Source: Balneola sp.
GTDB taxonomy: Bacteria > Bacteroidota > Rhodothermia > Balneolales > Balneolaceae
Assembly: GCA_017643645.1 (NCBI GenBank)
Contig: JAEPNB010000002.1
Location: 310,001-374,000 of the forward strand
Direction of reading: 5' to 3'
Length of the DNA stretch: 64,000 nt
The translations under genes and the position numbers were made by a program. Positions within the stretch are counted from its first letter, which is position 1. Every line of letters begins with the position of its first letter. A model generated the notes under the pieces. It saw nothing but the letters and a program-made list of their open reading frames with translations. It did no database searches and had not been told where the DNA came from. Below, piece after piece: positions 25,285 through 34,385 of the stretch.

Positions 25285-28113
25285 ATGCCAAGACGCGACG
25301 ATATCCATAAAATTCTAATTATTGGTTCAGGACCTATAGTAATTGGTCAAGCATGTGAATTTGATTATTCCGGAACTCAGGCTTGCCGATCCTTACAGGA
25401 AGAGGGTTATGAGATCGTATTGATCAACTCAAATCCTGCAACGATCATGACTGATCCTATCATGGCAGATTCGATTTATATGTTGCCAATGACTACAGAT
25501 TCGATCAGAGAAATTGTCGAAAAAGAAAAACCTGATGCAGTTCTGCCTACCATGGGTGGTCAAACAGGATTGAATCTCTGTCGCGACTTAGAAAAAGAGA
25601 ATTTCTGGAAAGAAAGAGGAATTAAGATCATTGGTGTAGATATTGATGCAGTAGAATTAACCGAAGATCGCCAGCTTTTCCGTAATAAAATGGAAGAGAT
25701 CGGAATTGAACAATGTAAAAGTCGCCAGGCCGAATCACTATTAGATGCGAAAGAGATCAAAGAAGAGTTGGGTGGTTTACCGATCGTAATTCGCCCATCA
25801 TTTACCATGGGTGGTGCCGGTGGCGGAATTGTTTGGAAAGAAGAAGATTTTGATAAGATGGTGCTTCGCGGATTGGAAATGAGTCCCGTTCATTCGGTTT
25901 TGATTGAAGAATGTATCTTTGGATGGAAAGAATACGAGCTTGAACTACTTCGTGATTCCAACGACAATGTGGTGATCATTTGTTCCATTGAGAACATGGA
26001 TCCGATGGGAGTGCACACCGGAGATTCTGTAACAGTTGCACCTACTCAGACTTTAACGGACAAGCAACTTCAGATCCTCAGAAATGCAGCTATAAAAATG
26101 ATGCGCTCTATCGGGACATTTGCCGGAGGTTGTAATGTACAGTTTGCCATGGAACCAGGAAGTGATCGGTTTGTAGCCATTGAGATCAATCCGAGAGTAA
26201 GTCGTTCATCGGCGCTGGCATCGAAAGCAACAGGTTATCCGATTGCGAAAGTAGCTACTAAATTAGCGGTGGGTTACAATCTGGATGAACTCAAAAATCA
26301 GATCACAGGTAATACATCCGCATGTTTTGAGCCGAGTATCGATTATGTGGTATGCAAAGTTCCTCGTTTCAATTTCGATAAATTTGTGGGTGTGGATGAA
26401 GAACTTTCTACACAAATGAAAGCGGTTGGGGAAGTGATGAGCATCGGTAGAAATTTCCCTGAGGCGCTCAATAAAGCGTGGCAATCAATGGAAGTTGGAA
26501 GAGACGGGCTTGGTGCTGATGGGTACGAAGAGCTGGATCGTAAGCACGTCAGCGAACGATTGATGAAGCCGTATTGGGATCGCTCGCTTCAGATCAGAAA
26601 TGCATTTAAACTCGGTGCTTCAGTAGAAGAAATAGCGGACATCACTAAAGTTGATCCATGGTTTTTGCAGCAGATCAGATATATGGTTTCGCTGGAAAAC
26701 AGAACCGAAGGACAAACTCTGGAAACCATAGACAAAGATGATTTCTTTGAACTGAAACAAGCAGGTTTTTCTGATACACAAATTGCCTGGTTATTGAGTA
26801 AGAGCGGTGCTGAAGTTTCCGATGAACAAGTTCGCGACCAAAGAAAGAGTTTAGGTTTAAAACCGGTCTTCAAATTGGTTGATACTTGTGCGGCGGAATT
26901 CCCTGCTAAAACGCCGTACTACTATTCTTCTTACGAAGGTGAGAATGAAAGTGAAGTTACCGATCGCAAAAAAGTGGTCATTTTGGGAAGTGGTCCTAAC
27001 CGAATCGGACAGGGTATAGAATTTGATTACTCTTGTGTGCATGCTGTTTTAGCCACGAAAGAGATGGGCTATGAAGCCATTATGATCAACTGTAATCCGG
27101 AGACTGTTTCTACAGATTTTGATATAGCTGACAAGCTTTATTTTGAGCCTGTGTATTGGGAAAGAGTGATGGATATCATCGAGCATGAAAAACCGGAAGG
27201 GGTGATCATTCAGGTTGGTGGTCAAACGGCACTAAAACTCGGAAAGCGTTTTGTTGATGCCGGAATAAAGATCTTTGGAACGGCATTTGAGATGATCGAT
27301 TTTGCAGAAGATCGCGGACAGTTTTCTGATCTGCTTACAAGATTAGATATTCCTTTTCCGGAATATGGAACGGCCTTTGATGAAGAAGAGGCTTTAAAGA
27401 TCGCAAGAAGAATTGGTTATCCTGTTTTGATTCGTCCTAGTTATGTGCTGGGTGGACAGGGTATGAGAATCGCAGTTAAAGAAGAAGAACTGAAGCGATA
27501 TGTAACCAGAATTCTGAAAACGCATCCCGAAAATGCATTTCTTATTGATAAGTATCTGGAACATGCCATCGAAGTGGATGTGGATTCTGTATATGACGGA
27601 GATCAACTTCATATTTCCGGAATGATGCAGCATATTGAGCCGGCAGGTGTACATTCAGGCGATTCTACGGCTGTATTGCCTCCATATTCATTGAGCGAAG
27701 AAGTGATGCAAACTATTCGGGATCATCAGGAAAAAATTGCTGAAGCAATGGAAATTCTTGGATTCTTAAATGTTCAGTACGCAGTGAAGGATGACAAGGT
27801 GTATGTGCTGGAAGCGAATCCAAGAACAACCAGAACGGTTCCATTCTTAGCGAAAGCGAATCAGGTTCCTGAAGCAGCTATCGGTACAAAAGTGATGCTG
27901 GGAGCAAAACTCAAAGAGTTTGATCTGAAATCTAAGCTGGATTGCTGGGCGATTAAAGAACCGGTATTCCCATTTGATAAATTCCCGGGCGTAAAAAAGG
28001 AACTCGGTCCGGAAATGAAATCAACGGGTGAAAGCATCTATTTTGCTAAGGATTTTAAAGATGAACATTTCAAGAAGCCATTTGAGTTTAAGAGCCTCTA
28101 TCTGTCCAAATAA
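25285..28113 (+). CDS. carB: Carbamoyl-phosphate synthase large subunit lacking the MGS allosteric domain
   Basis: The protein has 942 residues with two ATP-grasp halves. The first starts at KILIIGSGPIVIGQACEFDY and the second at KVVILGSGPNRIGQGIEFDY (near residue 560). Each has its ATP-grasp loop (PSFTMGGAGGGI; PSYVLGGQGMRI) and metal-binding end (IEINPRVSRSSALASK; LEANPRTTRTVPFLAK). The oligomerisation region lies between. The protein ends shortly after GPEMKSTGESIYFAKDF, where E. coli CarB continues for about 130 residues into the MGS-like domain that binds UMP, IMP and ornithine. I infer that this enzyme lacks that allosteric control. The short form is, to my knowledge, common in Bacteroidota-type bacteria. 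Confidence 0.97.
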   Translation: MPRRDDIHKILIIGSGPIVIGQACEFDYSGTQACRSLQEEGYEIVLINSNPATIMTDPIMADSIYMLPMTTDSIREIVEKEKPDAVLPTMGGQTGLNLCRDLEKENFWKERGIKIIGVDIDAVELTEDRQLFRNKMEEIGIEQCKSRQAESLLDAKEIKEELGGLPIVIRPSFTMGGAGGGIVWKEEDFDKMVLRGLEMSPVHSVLIEECIFGWKEYELELLRDSNDNVVIICSIENMDPMGVHTGDSVTVAPTQTLTDKQLQILRNAAIKMMRSIGTFAGGCNVQFAMEPGSDRFVAIEINPRVSRSSALASKATGYPIAKVATKLAVGYNLDELKNQITGNTSACFEPSIDYVVCKVPRFNFDKFVGVDEELSTQMKAVGEVMSIGRNFPEALNKAWQSMEVGRDGLGADGYEELDRKHVSERLMKPYWDRSLQIRNAFKLGASVEEIADITKVDPWFLQQIRYMVSLENRTEGQTLETIDKDDFFELKQAGFSDTQIAWLLSKSGAEVSDEQVRDQRKSLGLKPVFKLVDTCAAEFPAKTPYYYSSYEGENESEVTDRKKVVILGSGPNRIGQGIEFDYSCVHAVLATKEMGYEAIMINCNPETVSTDFDIADKLYFEPVYWERVMDIIEHEKPEGVIIQVGGQTALKLGKRFVDAGIKIFGTAFEMIDFAEDRGQFSDLLTRLDIPFPEYGTAFDEEEALKIARRIGYPVLIRPSYVLGGQGMRIAVKEEELKRYVTRILKTHPENAFLIDKYLEHAIEVDVDSVYDGDQLHISGMMQHIEPAGVHSGDSTAVLPPYSLSEEVMQTIRDHQEKIAEAMEILGFLNVQYAVKDDKVYVLEANPRTTRTVPFLAKANQVPEAAIGTKVMLGAKLKEFDLKSKLDCWAIKEPVFPFDKFPGVKKELGPEMKSTGESIYFAKDFKDEHFKKPFEFKSLYLSK

Positions 28114-28114
28114 G

Positions 28115-28670
28115 GATCGCTGATTTCGTTGATGATGACATGATTTTCACCGATTTCGATCTTTTTTTGTAAGGAATTGCTCTGAATTTGTCTTACTAGA
28201 CTATATGTAAGATAAATGTAAAGCGATGATTGATGAAAAAGGGTTTGTAATTAAAGAGTATAAGTTCAGCAAAGAAACCGGCCTGGTTTTAAAGTGTGCA
28301 ATGAAAGTACATTCAGAAATTGGGAATGGATTTCAGGAAGTTATTTATCAGAGAGCTCTTGCTGATGAAATGAATAACGCTTCATTACGGTTTGATAGAG
28401 AGAAAGAGTTTCCGGTGCTATATAATGGAAACAAAGTTGGATCGAGACGTGCTGACTTTGTTGTTTTTGACAAGATCCTTATAGAATTAAAAGCTATTGG
28501 TGAACTTGATCAAAGACAATATTCTCAGGCGCTAAATTATTTGAAAGCTTTCGGGCTTGAAGTTGGATTATTGATTAACTTTGGTGCTCCGAGTTTACAA
28601 TGGAAAAGAGTTATAACAAATAAAAAAGCAATTCTTAGTGAGGATTGTCTAAATCAAAAAATCAGCGATC
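28115..28670. repeat. 12-bp perfect inverted repeat bracketing the GxxExxY-encoding segment
   Basis: GATCGCTGATTT at 28115-28126, just after the carB stop, is the exact reverse complement of AAATCAGCGATC at 28659-28670, which lies in the linker between the GxxExxY domain and the RecQ start. The flanks continue with related AATCAGNGA-like text (CAATCAGTGATCAACG after the right arm; GATTTTCACCGATTTCGATC near the left arm). The bracketed 556 bp contain the whole nuclease-like domain and nothing else, as expected of an inserted cassette. Confidence 0.65.
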
Positions 28671-30862
28671 AAAAATCAATGCAATCAGTGATCAACGAGG
28701 CAAAAAGTATTCTTAAGGAAACCTTTGGATATGAGGATTTCCGACTTCAGCAAGAACAGGCAATAAATCAGGTTTTACACAAAAAAGATGCATTGGTAAT
28801 AATGCCGACAGGGGGAGGGAAATCTCTTTGTTATCAGATTCCGGCAATGATGTTTGATGGGTTGACCATCGTAATTTCGCCGTTGATCTCATTAATGAAA
28901 GACCAGGTAGATCAACTCAGAGAATATGGAGTTGATGCTGTGTATCTTAATAGTTCGCTGCGCCCCGAAGTCTACGACTTTAACGTACGCAAAATCACTT
29001 CAGGTAAAGTGAAAATGCTCTACGTTGCTCCGGAAACATTGATGATGGAGAAGACCAGAGAAATGCTTTCAAATTTGAAAGTAGATTGTTTTACGATCGA
29101 TGAAGCGCACTGTATTTCGGAATGGGGGCACGACTTCCGTCCCGAGTATCGCCAGATTGCTGCTTTAAGAGATGATTTCCCGGAAGCGGTTTGTATGGCA
29201 TTAACTGCTACAGCAACACCACGTGTTCAGGAAGACATCAAAAACATTCTGAAGTTTGATGACTCCGAAGAATTTATTTCCAGTTTTGATCGTGATAATC
29301 TGTTTCTGAAAATTGTAGACAAAAAAGACCCTGTAAATCAATTACTGGATTTTCTCTTTACCAGGAAAAAGCAGTCCGGAATCATTTACTGTTTCTCAAG
29401 ACGTCAGGTTGATGAATTATCCGAGACGCTGGAAGACGAAGGCTATTCCGTAAAACCATATCACGCAGGATTGAGTGATGGAATGAGAGCAGGAAACCAA
29501 CGTGCTTTTATTAAAGATGATGTCCAAATTATTGTAGCTACCATTGCATTTGGAATGGGAATCAACAAATCCAATGTGCGCTTTATTGTGCATTATGATA
29601 TGCCTCAGAATATTGAGTCTTATTATCAGCAAATCGGTCGTGCAGGGCGAGACGGGCTTCGGGCAGATTGTTTACTTCTTTATGGTTCTTCCGATACTCA
29701 AAAGATTCAGTATTTCATCAACAAGAAAAAAGGGCAGGAAAGAGAAGTTGCTGAAAAGCATTTGAAGCAATTGATTAAATATCTGGAGTCTTTGGAATGC
29801 CGAAGAAAACCATTGATGGCTTATTTCGGGGAGACATATCCAAAGGATGAGTGCGGAATGTGCGATAATTGTCTTTCTGTAGATGACGATGTAGAAGACC
29901 TGACCATACAAGCTCAACAATTTTTATCAACGATCATCCGAAGTGGAGAGAAATTCGGAGCCACTCATATTGCGGATATTCTACGTGGATCAAAAGCTAA
30001 AAAAATTCTCGAAAATGAGCATGAGAAACTTTCTACTTATGGAATTGGCTTAGAATTTTCCAAAGATCAATGGATGCAGATCTCAAAAATGTTACTCCGT
30101 CAGGATTATATAAGTAAAGGAGAATTTGGTGGATTAAAACTACAAAAGACGGCTCTTGCAGTTCTGGACGGAACAGAAAATGTGTTCGGAACTATGGACA
30201 GAAGCAAAACATCGCTTGAAGGAGAAGCTGTAGTTCGAACGTCATCAGAAATTGAAAATGAATACGATGAAGCACTTTTTGATATACTCAGATTAAAGCG
30301 AAAAGAACTGGCTGATGATCAGGACATACCTCCATACGCTGTTTTCCCGGATACCACTTTGGTAGAAATGGCTTACTTCTATCCTCAAAGTAAAGAAAGT
30401 TTAGAGCCATTATACGGCGTGGGTTCAGTAAAAAAGGAGAAGTATGGCGATACGTTTGTGGGAGTGATAAAAAACTACGCTGCGGAATATGGAAAGGAAG
30501 AGAAAAAGAAATCCATAGCTAAGCAATTCAAGAAAAAGACAGGCGGACAAAAATTCGAGATCGTTGGAGAAGCATTCAACACAGGTCGATCTATTGAGCT
30601 ATTAGCGGAAGAACATGGCGTAAAAGACATGACCATACTCAAGCATTTAAAAGACTTTCTGGACGATGGAAATACTTTGAGACTGGAAGGATTATTGGAG
30701 GCTTCTGAACTTTCTTTAAGACAAAGGGATCAGGTGATGAAATCTTTTGATAAGAAAAATCCGCTTATGCTACGTCCTGTTTATGATGATCTGGATAAGA
30801 AGATTGGATATGATGAGTTGAGGGTTATGCAACTTTACTATTTAGCGAAAGAGAAACAATAG
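28226..30862 (+). CDS. recQ: GxxExxY (PD-(D/E)XK-like) nuclease domain fused to RecQ DNA helicase
   Basis: One 878-codon frame encodes two proteins that are normally separate. Residues 1-135 are a GxxExxY-family domain: G35-F-Q-E38-V-I-Y41, then D77 and E87-L-K89, the PD-(D/E)XK nuclease-like triad. From M152 (ATG 28679) it is a complete RecQ: Walker A PTGGGKSLCYQ (K199), DEAH 292-295, SAT motif ALTATATPR, GIIYCFSRRQ, and QQIGRAGRDG. The zinc region (CRRKPL...DECGMCDNC) and winged helix follow. An HRDC domain (FDILRLKRKELADDQDIPPY) and a C-terminal HTH segment (GRSIELLAEEHGVKDMTI) complete it. RecQ unwinds 3'-5' in recombination and repair. Internal initiation at 28679 could also yield RecQ alone. 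Confidence 0.92.
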   Translation: MIDEKGFVIKEYKFSKETGLVLKCAMKVHSEIGNGFQEVIYQRALADEMNNASLRFDREKEFPVLYNGNKVGSRRADFVVFDKILIELKAIGELDQRQYSQALNYLKAFGLEVGLLINFGAPSLQWKRVITNKKAILSEDCLNQKISDQKSMQSVINEAKSILKETFGYEDFRLQQEQAINQVLHKKDALVIMPTGGGKSLCYQIPAMMFDGLTIVISPLISLMKDQVDQLREYGVDAVYLNSSLRPEVYDFNVRKITSGKVKMLYVAPETLMMEKTREMLSNLKVDCFTIDEAHCISEWGHDFRPEYRQIAALRDDFPEAVCMALTATATPRVQEDIKNILKFDDSEEFISSFDRDNLFLKIVDKKDPVNQLLDFLFTRKKQSGIIYCFSRRQVDELSETLEDEGYSVKPYHAGLSDGMRAGNQRAFIKDDVQIIVATIAFGMGINKSNVRFIVHYDMPQNIESYYQQIGRAGRDGLRADCLLLYGSSDTQKIQYFINKKKGQEREVAEKHLKQLIKYLESLECRRKPLMAYFGETYPKDECGMCDNCLSVDDDVEDLTIQAQQFLSTIIRSGEKFGATHIADILRGSKAKKILENEHEKLSTYGIGLEFSKDQWMQISKMLLRQDYISKGEFGGLKLQKTALAVLDGTENVFGTMDRSKTSLEGEAVVRTSSEIENEYDEALFDILRLKRKELADDQDIPPYAVFPDTTLVEMAYFYPQSKESLEPLYGVGSVKKEKYGDTFVGVIKNYAAEYGKEEKKKSIAKQFKKKTGGQKFEIVGEAFNTGRSIELLAEEHGVKDMTILKHLKDFLDDGNTLRLEGLLEASELSLRQRDQVMKSFDKKNPLMLRPVYDDLDKKIGYDELRVMQLYYLAKEKQ

Positions 30863-30960
30863 TTTTTATGTGATATCCGATCTCAACTCTTCCGGAGTTG
30901 GGATTGGGATTATTCACAAAAATAAGAAAATATAACTCAGGAAGAATTTATAAAGCGCTC

Positions 30961-31518
30961 TTAAAAGCGATATCCCAAATTCAATCCAATCAGTAAGATA
31001 GCGCCTTCACCGACTTTTCGACCTTCAGTTTTGATGTTTATTTCATAGCCAAAAGAAAGGCTTGGTTTCAGAAACAGGTTTGTGGAAAAAGGAAAGTTGT
31101 ATTCAATCCCAACCGTTGGTTGAAGTATAATAATCTCTGTTGTTCCGGTTATATCTTGTTCAAAACAGGGAGGTACGGTTCCGCAGATCGTTTGTGTATC
31201 CCTCCAATCGATATCCATAAACCAAAGATCGGTTCGTATGTGAGCGGATAGATTTTGAGTTAAGAAATCAGATTTTGCATAACCAATTCCAAATCCGGGA
31301 CCTCTACCTTTTTCATTATCATTTTTTCCAAAATCTTGTCGATCCGTAAAATTATAGCCGATTCTTGAGGTCAGGTATGAGCTATTCCCAATTCCGAAAT
31401 CAAACCGAACTCCGGGAATAATTCCGGCGGGATAGGCTTGAGTTTCTAACTGAATTGAGTTTTGTGCAAACAAAGTTGATGTAAACAAGACTGAAATAAC
31501 AAAGAGAATTTGCTTCAT
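30961..31518 (-). CDS. Small outer-membrane beta-barrel-like protein
   Basis: With the start at ATG 31518 (MKQILFVISVLFTSTLFAQ) the protein has 185 residues and an immediate signal peptide; the upstream in-frame ATG at 31530 adds only MILP. The body is made of amphipathic strands typical of an 8-10-stranded porin-like barrel (GVRFDFGIGNSSYLTSRIGY, LSAHIRTDLWFMDIDWRD, GIEYNFPFSTNLFLKPSLSF). It ends GLNLGYRF, a C-terminal aromatic of the kind recognised by the BAM machinery. Two Cys (QTICGTVPPCFEQ) may form a loop disulfide. No specific family recognised. It is monocistronic and divergent from the DUF58 gene. Confidence 0.75.
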   Translation of the reverse strand: MKQILFVISVLFTSTLFAQNSIQLETQAYPAGIIPGVRFDFGIGNSSYLTSRIGYNFTDRQDFGKNDNEKGRGPGFGIGYAKSDFLTQNLSAHIRTDLWFMDIDWRDTQTICGTVPPCFEQDITGTTEIIILQPTVGIEYNFPFSTNLFLKPSLSFGYEINIKTEGRKVGEGAILLIGLNLGYRF

Positions 31519-31638
31519 GGGTAGAATCAATTCTTAATTTTTAATTCTTAATTTTGAATTATACCTACCCAATTACAAATTCGATTTGATATACCTTCAT
31601 CTAATTTTATTTCTGCTTCATAACTTGTAAACTAAATC

Positions 31639-32559
31639 ATGATCTTAGAACCGGACATACTATCGAAATTATCCTCGCTTGAGCTACGCGCAAAAAAAAT
31701 TGTAGAAGGATTTATTTCCGGATTGCATAAAAGTCCATATCACGGTTTCAGCGTTGAATTTGCAGAACATCGACCATACAATCCGGGTGATGATTTCAAG
31801 CATATTGATTGGAAACAGTACGCAAAAAAAGAACGTTTTTATGTGAAGCAGTATGAAGAAGAAACAAATCTTCGCTGCTATGTTTTGCTGGACACAAGCT
31901 CATCTATGTTGTTTAAGCATTTCGGGGATTGGAGTAAACTGCGATACGGAATTCATTACGCAGCATCACTTTTGTATTTGATGCATCGTCAAAGAGATGC
32001 CTGCGGGCTTATCCCATTTTCCTCAAAAATAGAGAATTTTATTCCGGCAAAAGGAACATATGCTCATTTAAGGCAAATTTACCTGGAACTGGAAAAAGAA
32101 TTGCTCAGGGAAGGAAAAAAGGATGAGATCAAACGAACAACAGCAACCGCTCAGGTTATTCACGAAGTTTCAGAACGTCTTAACCACAGGAGTTTGGTGG
32201 TAATTATAACCGATCTTTTTGAAAATGTAGAAGCTCATGATGAACTGATTTCTGCGCTTAAGCATTTGCGGCATCGCAAGCATGAAGTTTTGTTGTTAAA
32301 TACTTTGGAGAAAAGAAGCGAACGGGAACTGGATTTTTCAGATAAGAAATTCGTGTTTGAGGATATGGAAACGGGAATGGAGTTGGAAGTGATGCCCGCT
32401 CAGGTTCGTGAGGATTACATTACCAAAGTGGAAGAGCATACCCGTAAATTCAAAATGGCATGTAGTGAATTTGAGATCGATTATGAGGAAATGGATACAG
32501 AATCAGGTTTCGATAAAGCATTATTAGCTTATCTGAATAAAAGAAAAAGGTTGGGTTAA
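31639..32559 (+). CDS. DUF58-domain protein (VWA-like)
   Basis: This 306-residue protein matches the DUF58 family. The signature VEFAEHRPYNPGDDFKHIDW (residues 40-59) is followed by a von Willebrand A-like fold with the metal-site motif DTSSSM and a later VVIITDLFEN strand. It lacks transmembrane segments, so it is the short cytoplasmic form. DUF58 proteins normally sit next to a MoxR-type AAA+ ATPase, but none is encoded beside it here. The gene's last 4 bp overlap the 3' end of the convergent PD40 lipoprotein gene. Confidence 0.9.
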   Translation: MILEPDILSKLSSLELRAKKIVEGFISGLHKSPYHGFSVEFAEHRPYNPGDDFKHIDWKQYAKKERFYVKQYEEETNLRCYVLLDTSSSMLFKHFGDWSKLRYGIHYAASLLYLMHRQRDACGLIPFSSKIENFIPAKGTYAHLRQIYLELEKELLREGKKDEIKRTTATAQVIHEVSERLNHRSLVVIITDLFENVEAHDELISALKHLRHRKHEVLLLNTLEKRSERELDFSDKKFVFEDMETGMELEVMPAQVREDYITKVEEHTRKFKMACSEFEIDYEEMDTESGFDKALLAYLNKRKRLG

Positions 32560-33482
32560 GTTTTACAGGGAATCCAAACAGGGTCGCCATCAAAGCCGGG
32601 ATTGAAAGTGACTTGCTCTTTATTATTGCCATCCGAATCCATAACAAAAACTTCCCAATCATCATCGATAATACCGCCATACACAATCTTTTTACCATCT
32701 GAGGAAAACCTGCCAATCAATTGATTAGATGAATTAAAAGTGAGTTGAGTTAGATTAGCTGATTCCAATTCCATTATAAATAAGTCAGCATTTCCATTTT
32801 GGTAAATGTAAAAAAGCAATGAGCTTTCATCAGGGCTCCAATCAGGATGGCCATTAAGTTTCGAATTATTCGTCAGATTTGTAAACCCTGATCCATCGCT
32901 ATTTATAATCGCAATATCAGCATTGTAAACAGAGTCTGTTATCACAAAGGCGATTTGAGACCCGTTGGGGCTCCAGACAGGATCAAATGGTTGCTTTGCT
33001 CCATCATAAATAATTAAGGCCTCTCCTGTGTCAATATCCTGAATCACTAAAGAATAATTTTGCAATGAAACTTCAGAAGAAAAAACAATTTTCCTGTTTA
33101 TAGGAGACCAATCAGGAACTTCATCGCCGGCAGGATTTGAAATCAAAAATTCTGTTTTTCCGGAGGTTAAGTTTCTACTGAAAAGATCTCTGGAATTAGA
33201 ATTTTGTTGAGCAAATATCAGAGAATTAGATAAACGATTGTAAACCGGGGAACCAACAGATGAATCTGCAATTATAAAGGCACTTGTTTCCATAGTTACC
33301 GGATCGTAGGTATACAAGTCTCCGTTATTTGATCGTGACGAAAAGAAGACAATTTTTTCAGAGCATTGATTAGTTAAAGTAGATGTTTTCGAAATTCGGT
33401 TTTGAGTTGGATTTACTTTACTTGCACATCCGTTAAAAATAAATATCAAAACTAAAGAAAGTAACCCCGGGAATATTTTCAT
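32556..33482 (-). CDS. TolB-like PD40 beta-propeller lipoprotein
   Basis: The protein has 308 residues. The signal peptide ends in the lipobox FNGC (Cys19). The rest is a six-bladed propeller built from repeated PD40/WD40-like units: GDEVPDWSPINRKIVFSS, FDPVWSPNGSQIAFV, GHPDWSPDESSLLFYI and GRFSSDGKKIVYGG. It lacks the N-terminal TolB domain, and no Pal or TolAQR genes are nearby, so it is probably not the Tol-Pal TolB. It likely binds a periplasmic protein or glycan. It follows the SDR gene by 9 bp on the same strand. Confidence 0.85.
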   Translation of the reverse strand: MKIFPGLLSLVLIFIFNGCASKVNPTQNRISKTSTLTNQCSEKIVFFSSRSNNGDLYTYDPVTMETSAFIIADSSVGSPVYNRLSNSLIFAQQNSNSRDLFSRNLTSGKTEFLISNPAGDEVPDWSPINRKIVFSSEVSLQNYSLVIQDIDTGEALIIYDGAKQPFDPVWSPNGSQIAFVITDSVYNADIAIINSDGSGFTNLTNNSKLNGHPDWSPDESSLLFYIYQNGNADLFIMELESANLTQLTFNSSNQLIGRFSSDGKKIVYGGIIDDDWEVFVMDSDGNNKEQVTFNPGFDGDPVWIPCKT

Positions 33483-33491
33483 AGGCTAAAA

Positions 33492-34289
33492 TTATACTAC
33501 TTTACTCTTCTTCAGAATTTTATTTAGAAGCTTTGGTGAAATTCGTTTCACTATTAATGCCATTTTCTCTTTCCAGCCGGAAATAATGATTTCTTCTGTA
33601 CCGGATTTCAGTTTTCCCCAAATCCTGGTAACCATTTCATCAGCATCCATCGCCGTATCGTGCATATCTCCCATTTTACCAAAAGAGGTTCCATCACCGG
33701 TAAGAGCATTTTTTGTGATATTTGTTTTTATTGGTCCGGGACAAATCAAAGTTACGGAGATGTTATGTTCGTACATTTCCTGTCGGAGAGAATCAAAGAA
33801 ACCCTGAACCGCATGTTTACTTCCCGCATATGCCGTTCGGTATTTGGTGCCTATTTTCCCGGCAATACTACTGGTAACTACTATATGCCCGCTTTTTTGT
33901 TTGATCATATGCGGAATCACTTCACCGGTTAAACCCACAGATCCAAAATAATTCACTTCCATGATCTTGCGAACTGTGTCCAGATCCGTTTCTTCAAAAA
34001 TAGAACGCTGACTTATTCCTCCGTTATTAACCAAAACATCAATCGAGCCAAAAAGGGATAATGCCTCTGCAGTTCTAGCGGCAAAAGTATCCGGTAAGGA
34101 AAGATCCAGTGTAAGAATTTTTATTCTGGAATGATCGTCATGGAGTGCTGTTCTTACTTTTTCCAAAGCATCTTGTCTTCGTGAAGAGAGAATGAGATTA
34201 GCTCCATCTTTGAAATAAGCTTTAGCAAGTGCTTTGCCAATCCCTGAAGAAGCTCCGGTAATCCAGACAGTTTTATTGGTGTATTTCAT
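33492..34289 (-). CDS. Short-chain dehydrogenase/reductase
   Basis: This 265-residue classical SDR has the NAD(P)-binding TGASSGIGKALA (residues 11-22), an NNGG motif (VLVNNGGISQRS), the catalytic Ser in VTSSIAGKIG and YxxxK as YAGSKHA, followed by the ICPGPIKTNIT segment. Arg-rich RRQDAL after the second beta strand suggests NADP preference. A C-terminal extension (KEKMALIVKRISPKLLNKIL) is amphipathic and may contact the membrane. The substrate is unknown. It is the first gene of a two-gene unit with the PD40 lipoprotein and is divergent from the two-component system. Confidence 0.92.
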   Translation of the reverse strand: MKYTNKTVWITGASSGIGKALAKAYFKDGANLILSSRRQDALEKVRTALHDDHSRIKILTLDLSLPDTFAARTAEALSLFGSIDVLVNNGGISQRSIFEETDLDTVRKIMEVNYFGSVGLTGEVIPHMIKQKSGHIVVTSSIAGKIGTKYRTAYAGSKHAVQGFFDSLRQEMYEHNISVTLICPGPIKTNITKNALTGDGTSFGKMGDMHDTAMDADEMVTRIWGKLKSGTEEIIISGWKEKMALIVKRISPKLLNKILKKSKVV

Positions 34290-34385
34290 TAAGCAGTCTT
34301 AGGGAATTGAAATTTTAGGCATTCTGTTAAATTTGAAGTGCTAATATTAGTATTTTTAAGAACAACACAAATTTATAGCCGAAGA

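Noticed and set aside
32556-33482. TolB of the Tol-Pal system
   Set aside because: It lacks the N-terminal TolB domain, has a lipobox, and no Tol or Pal genes are adjacent.
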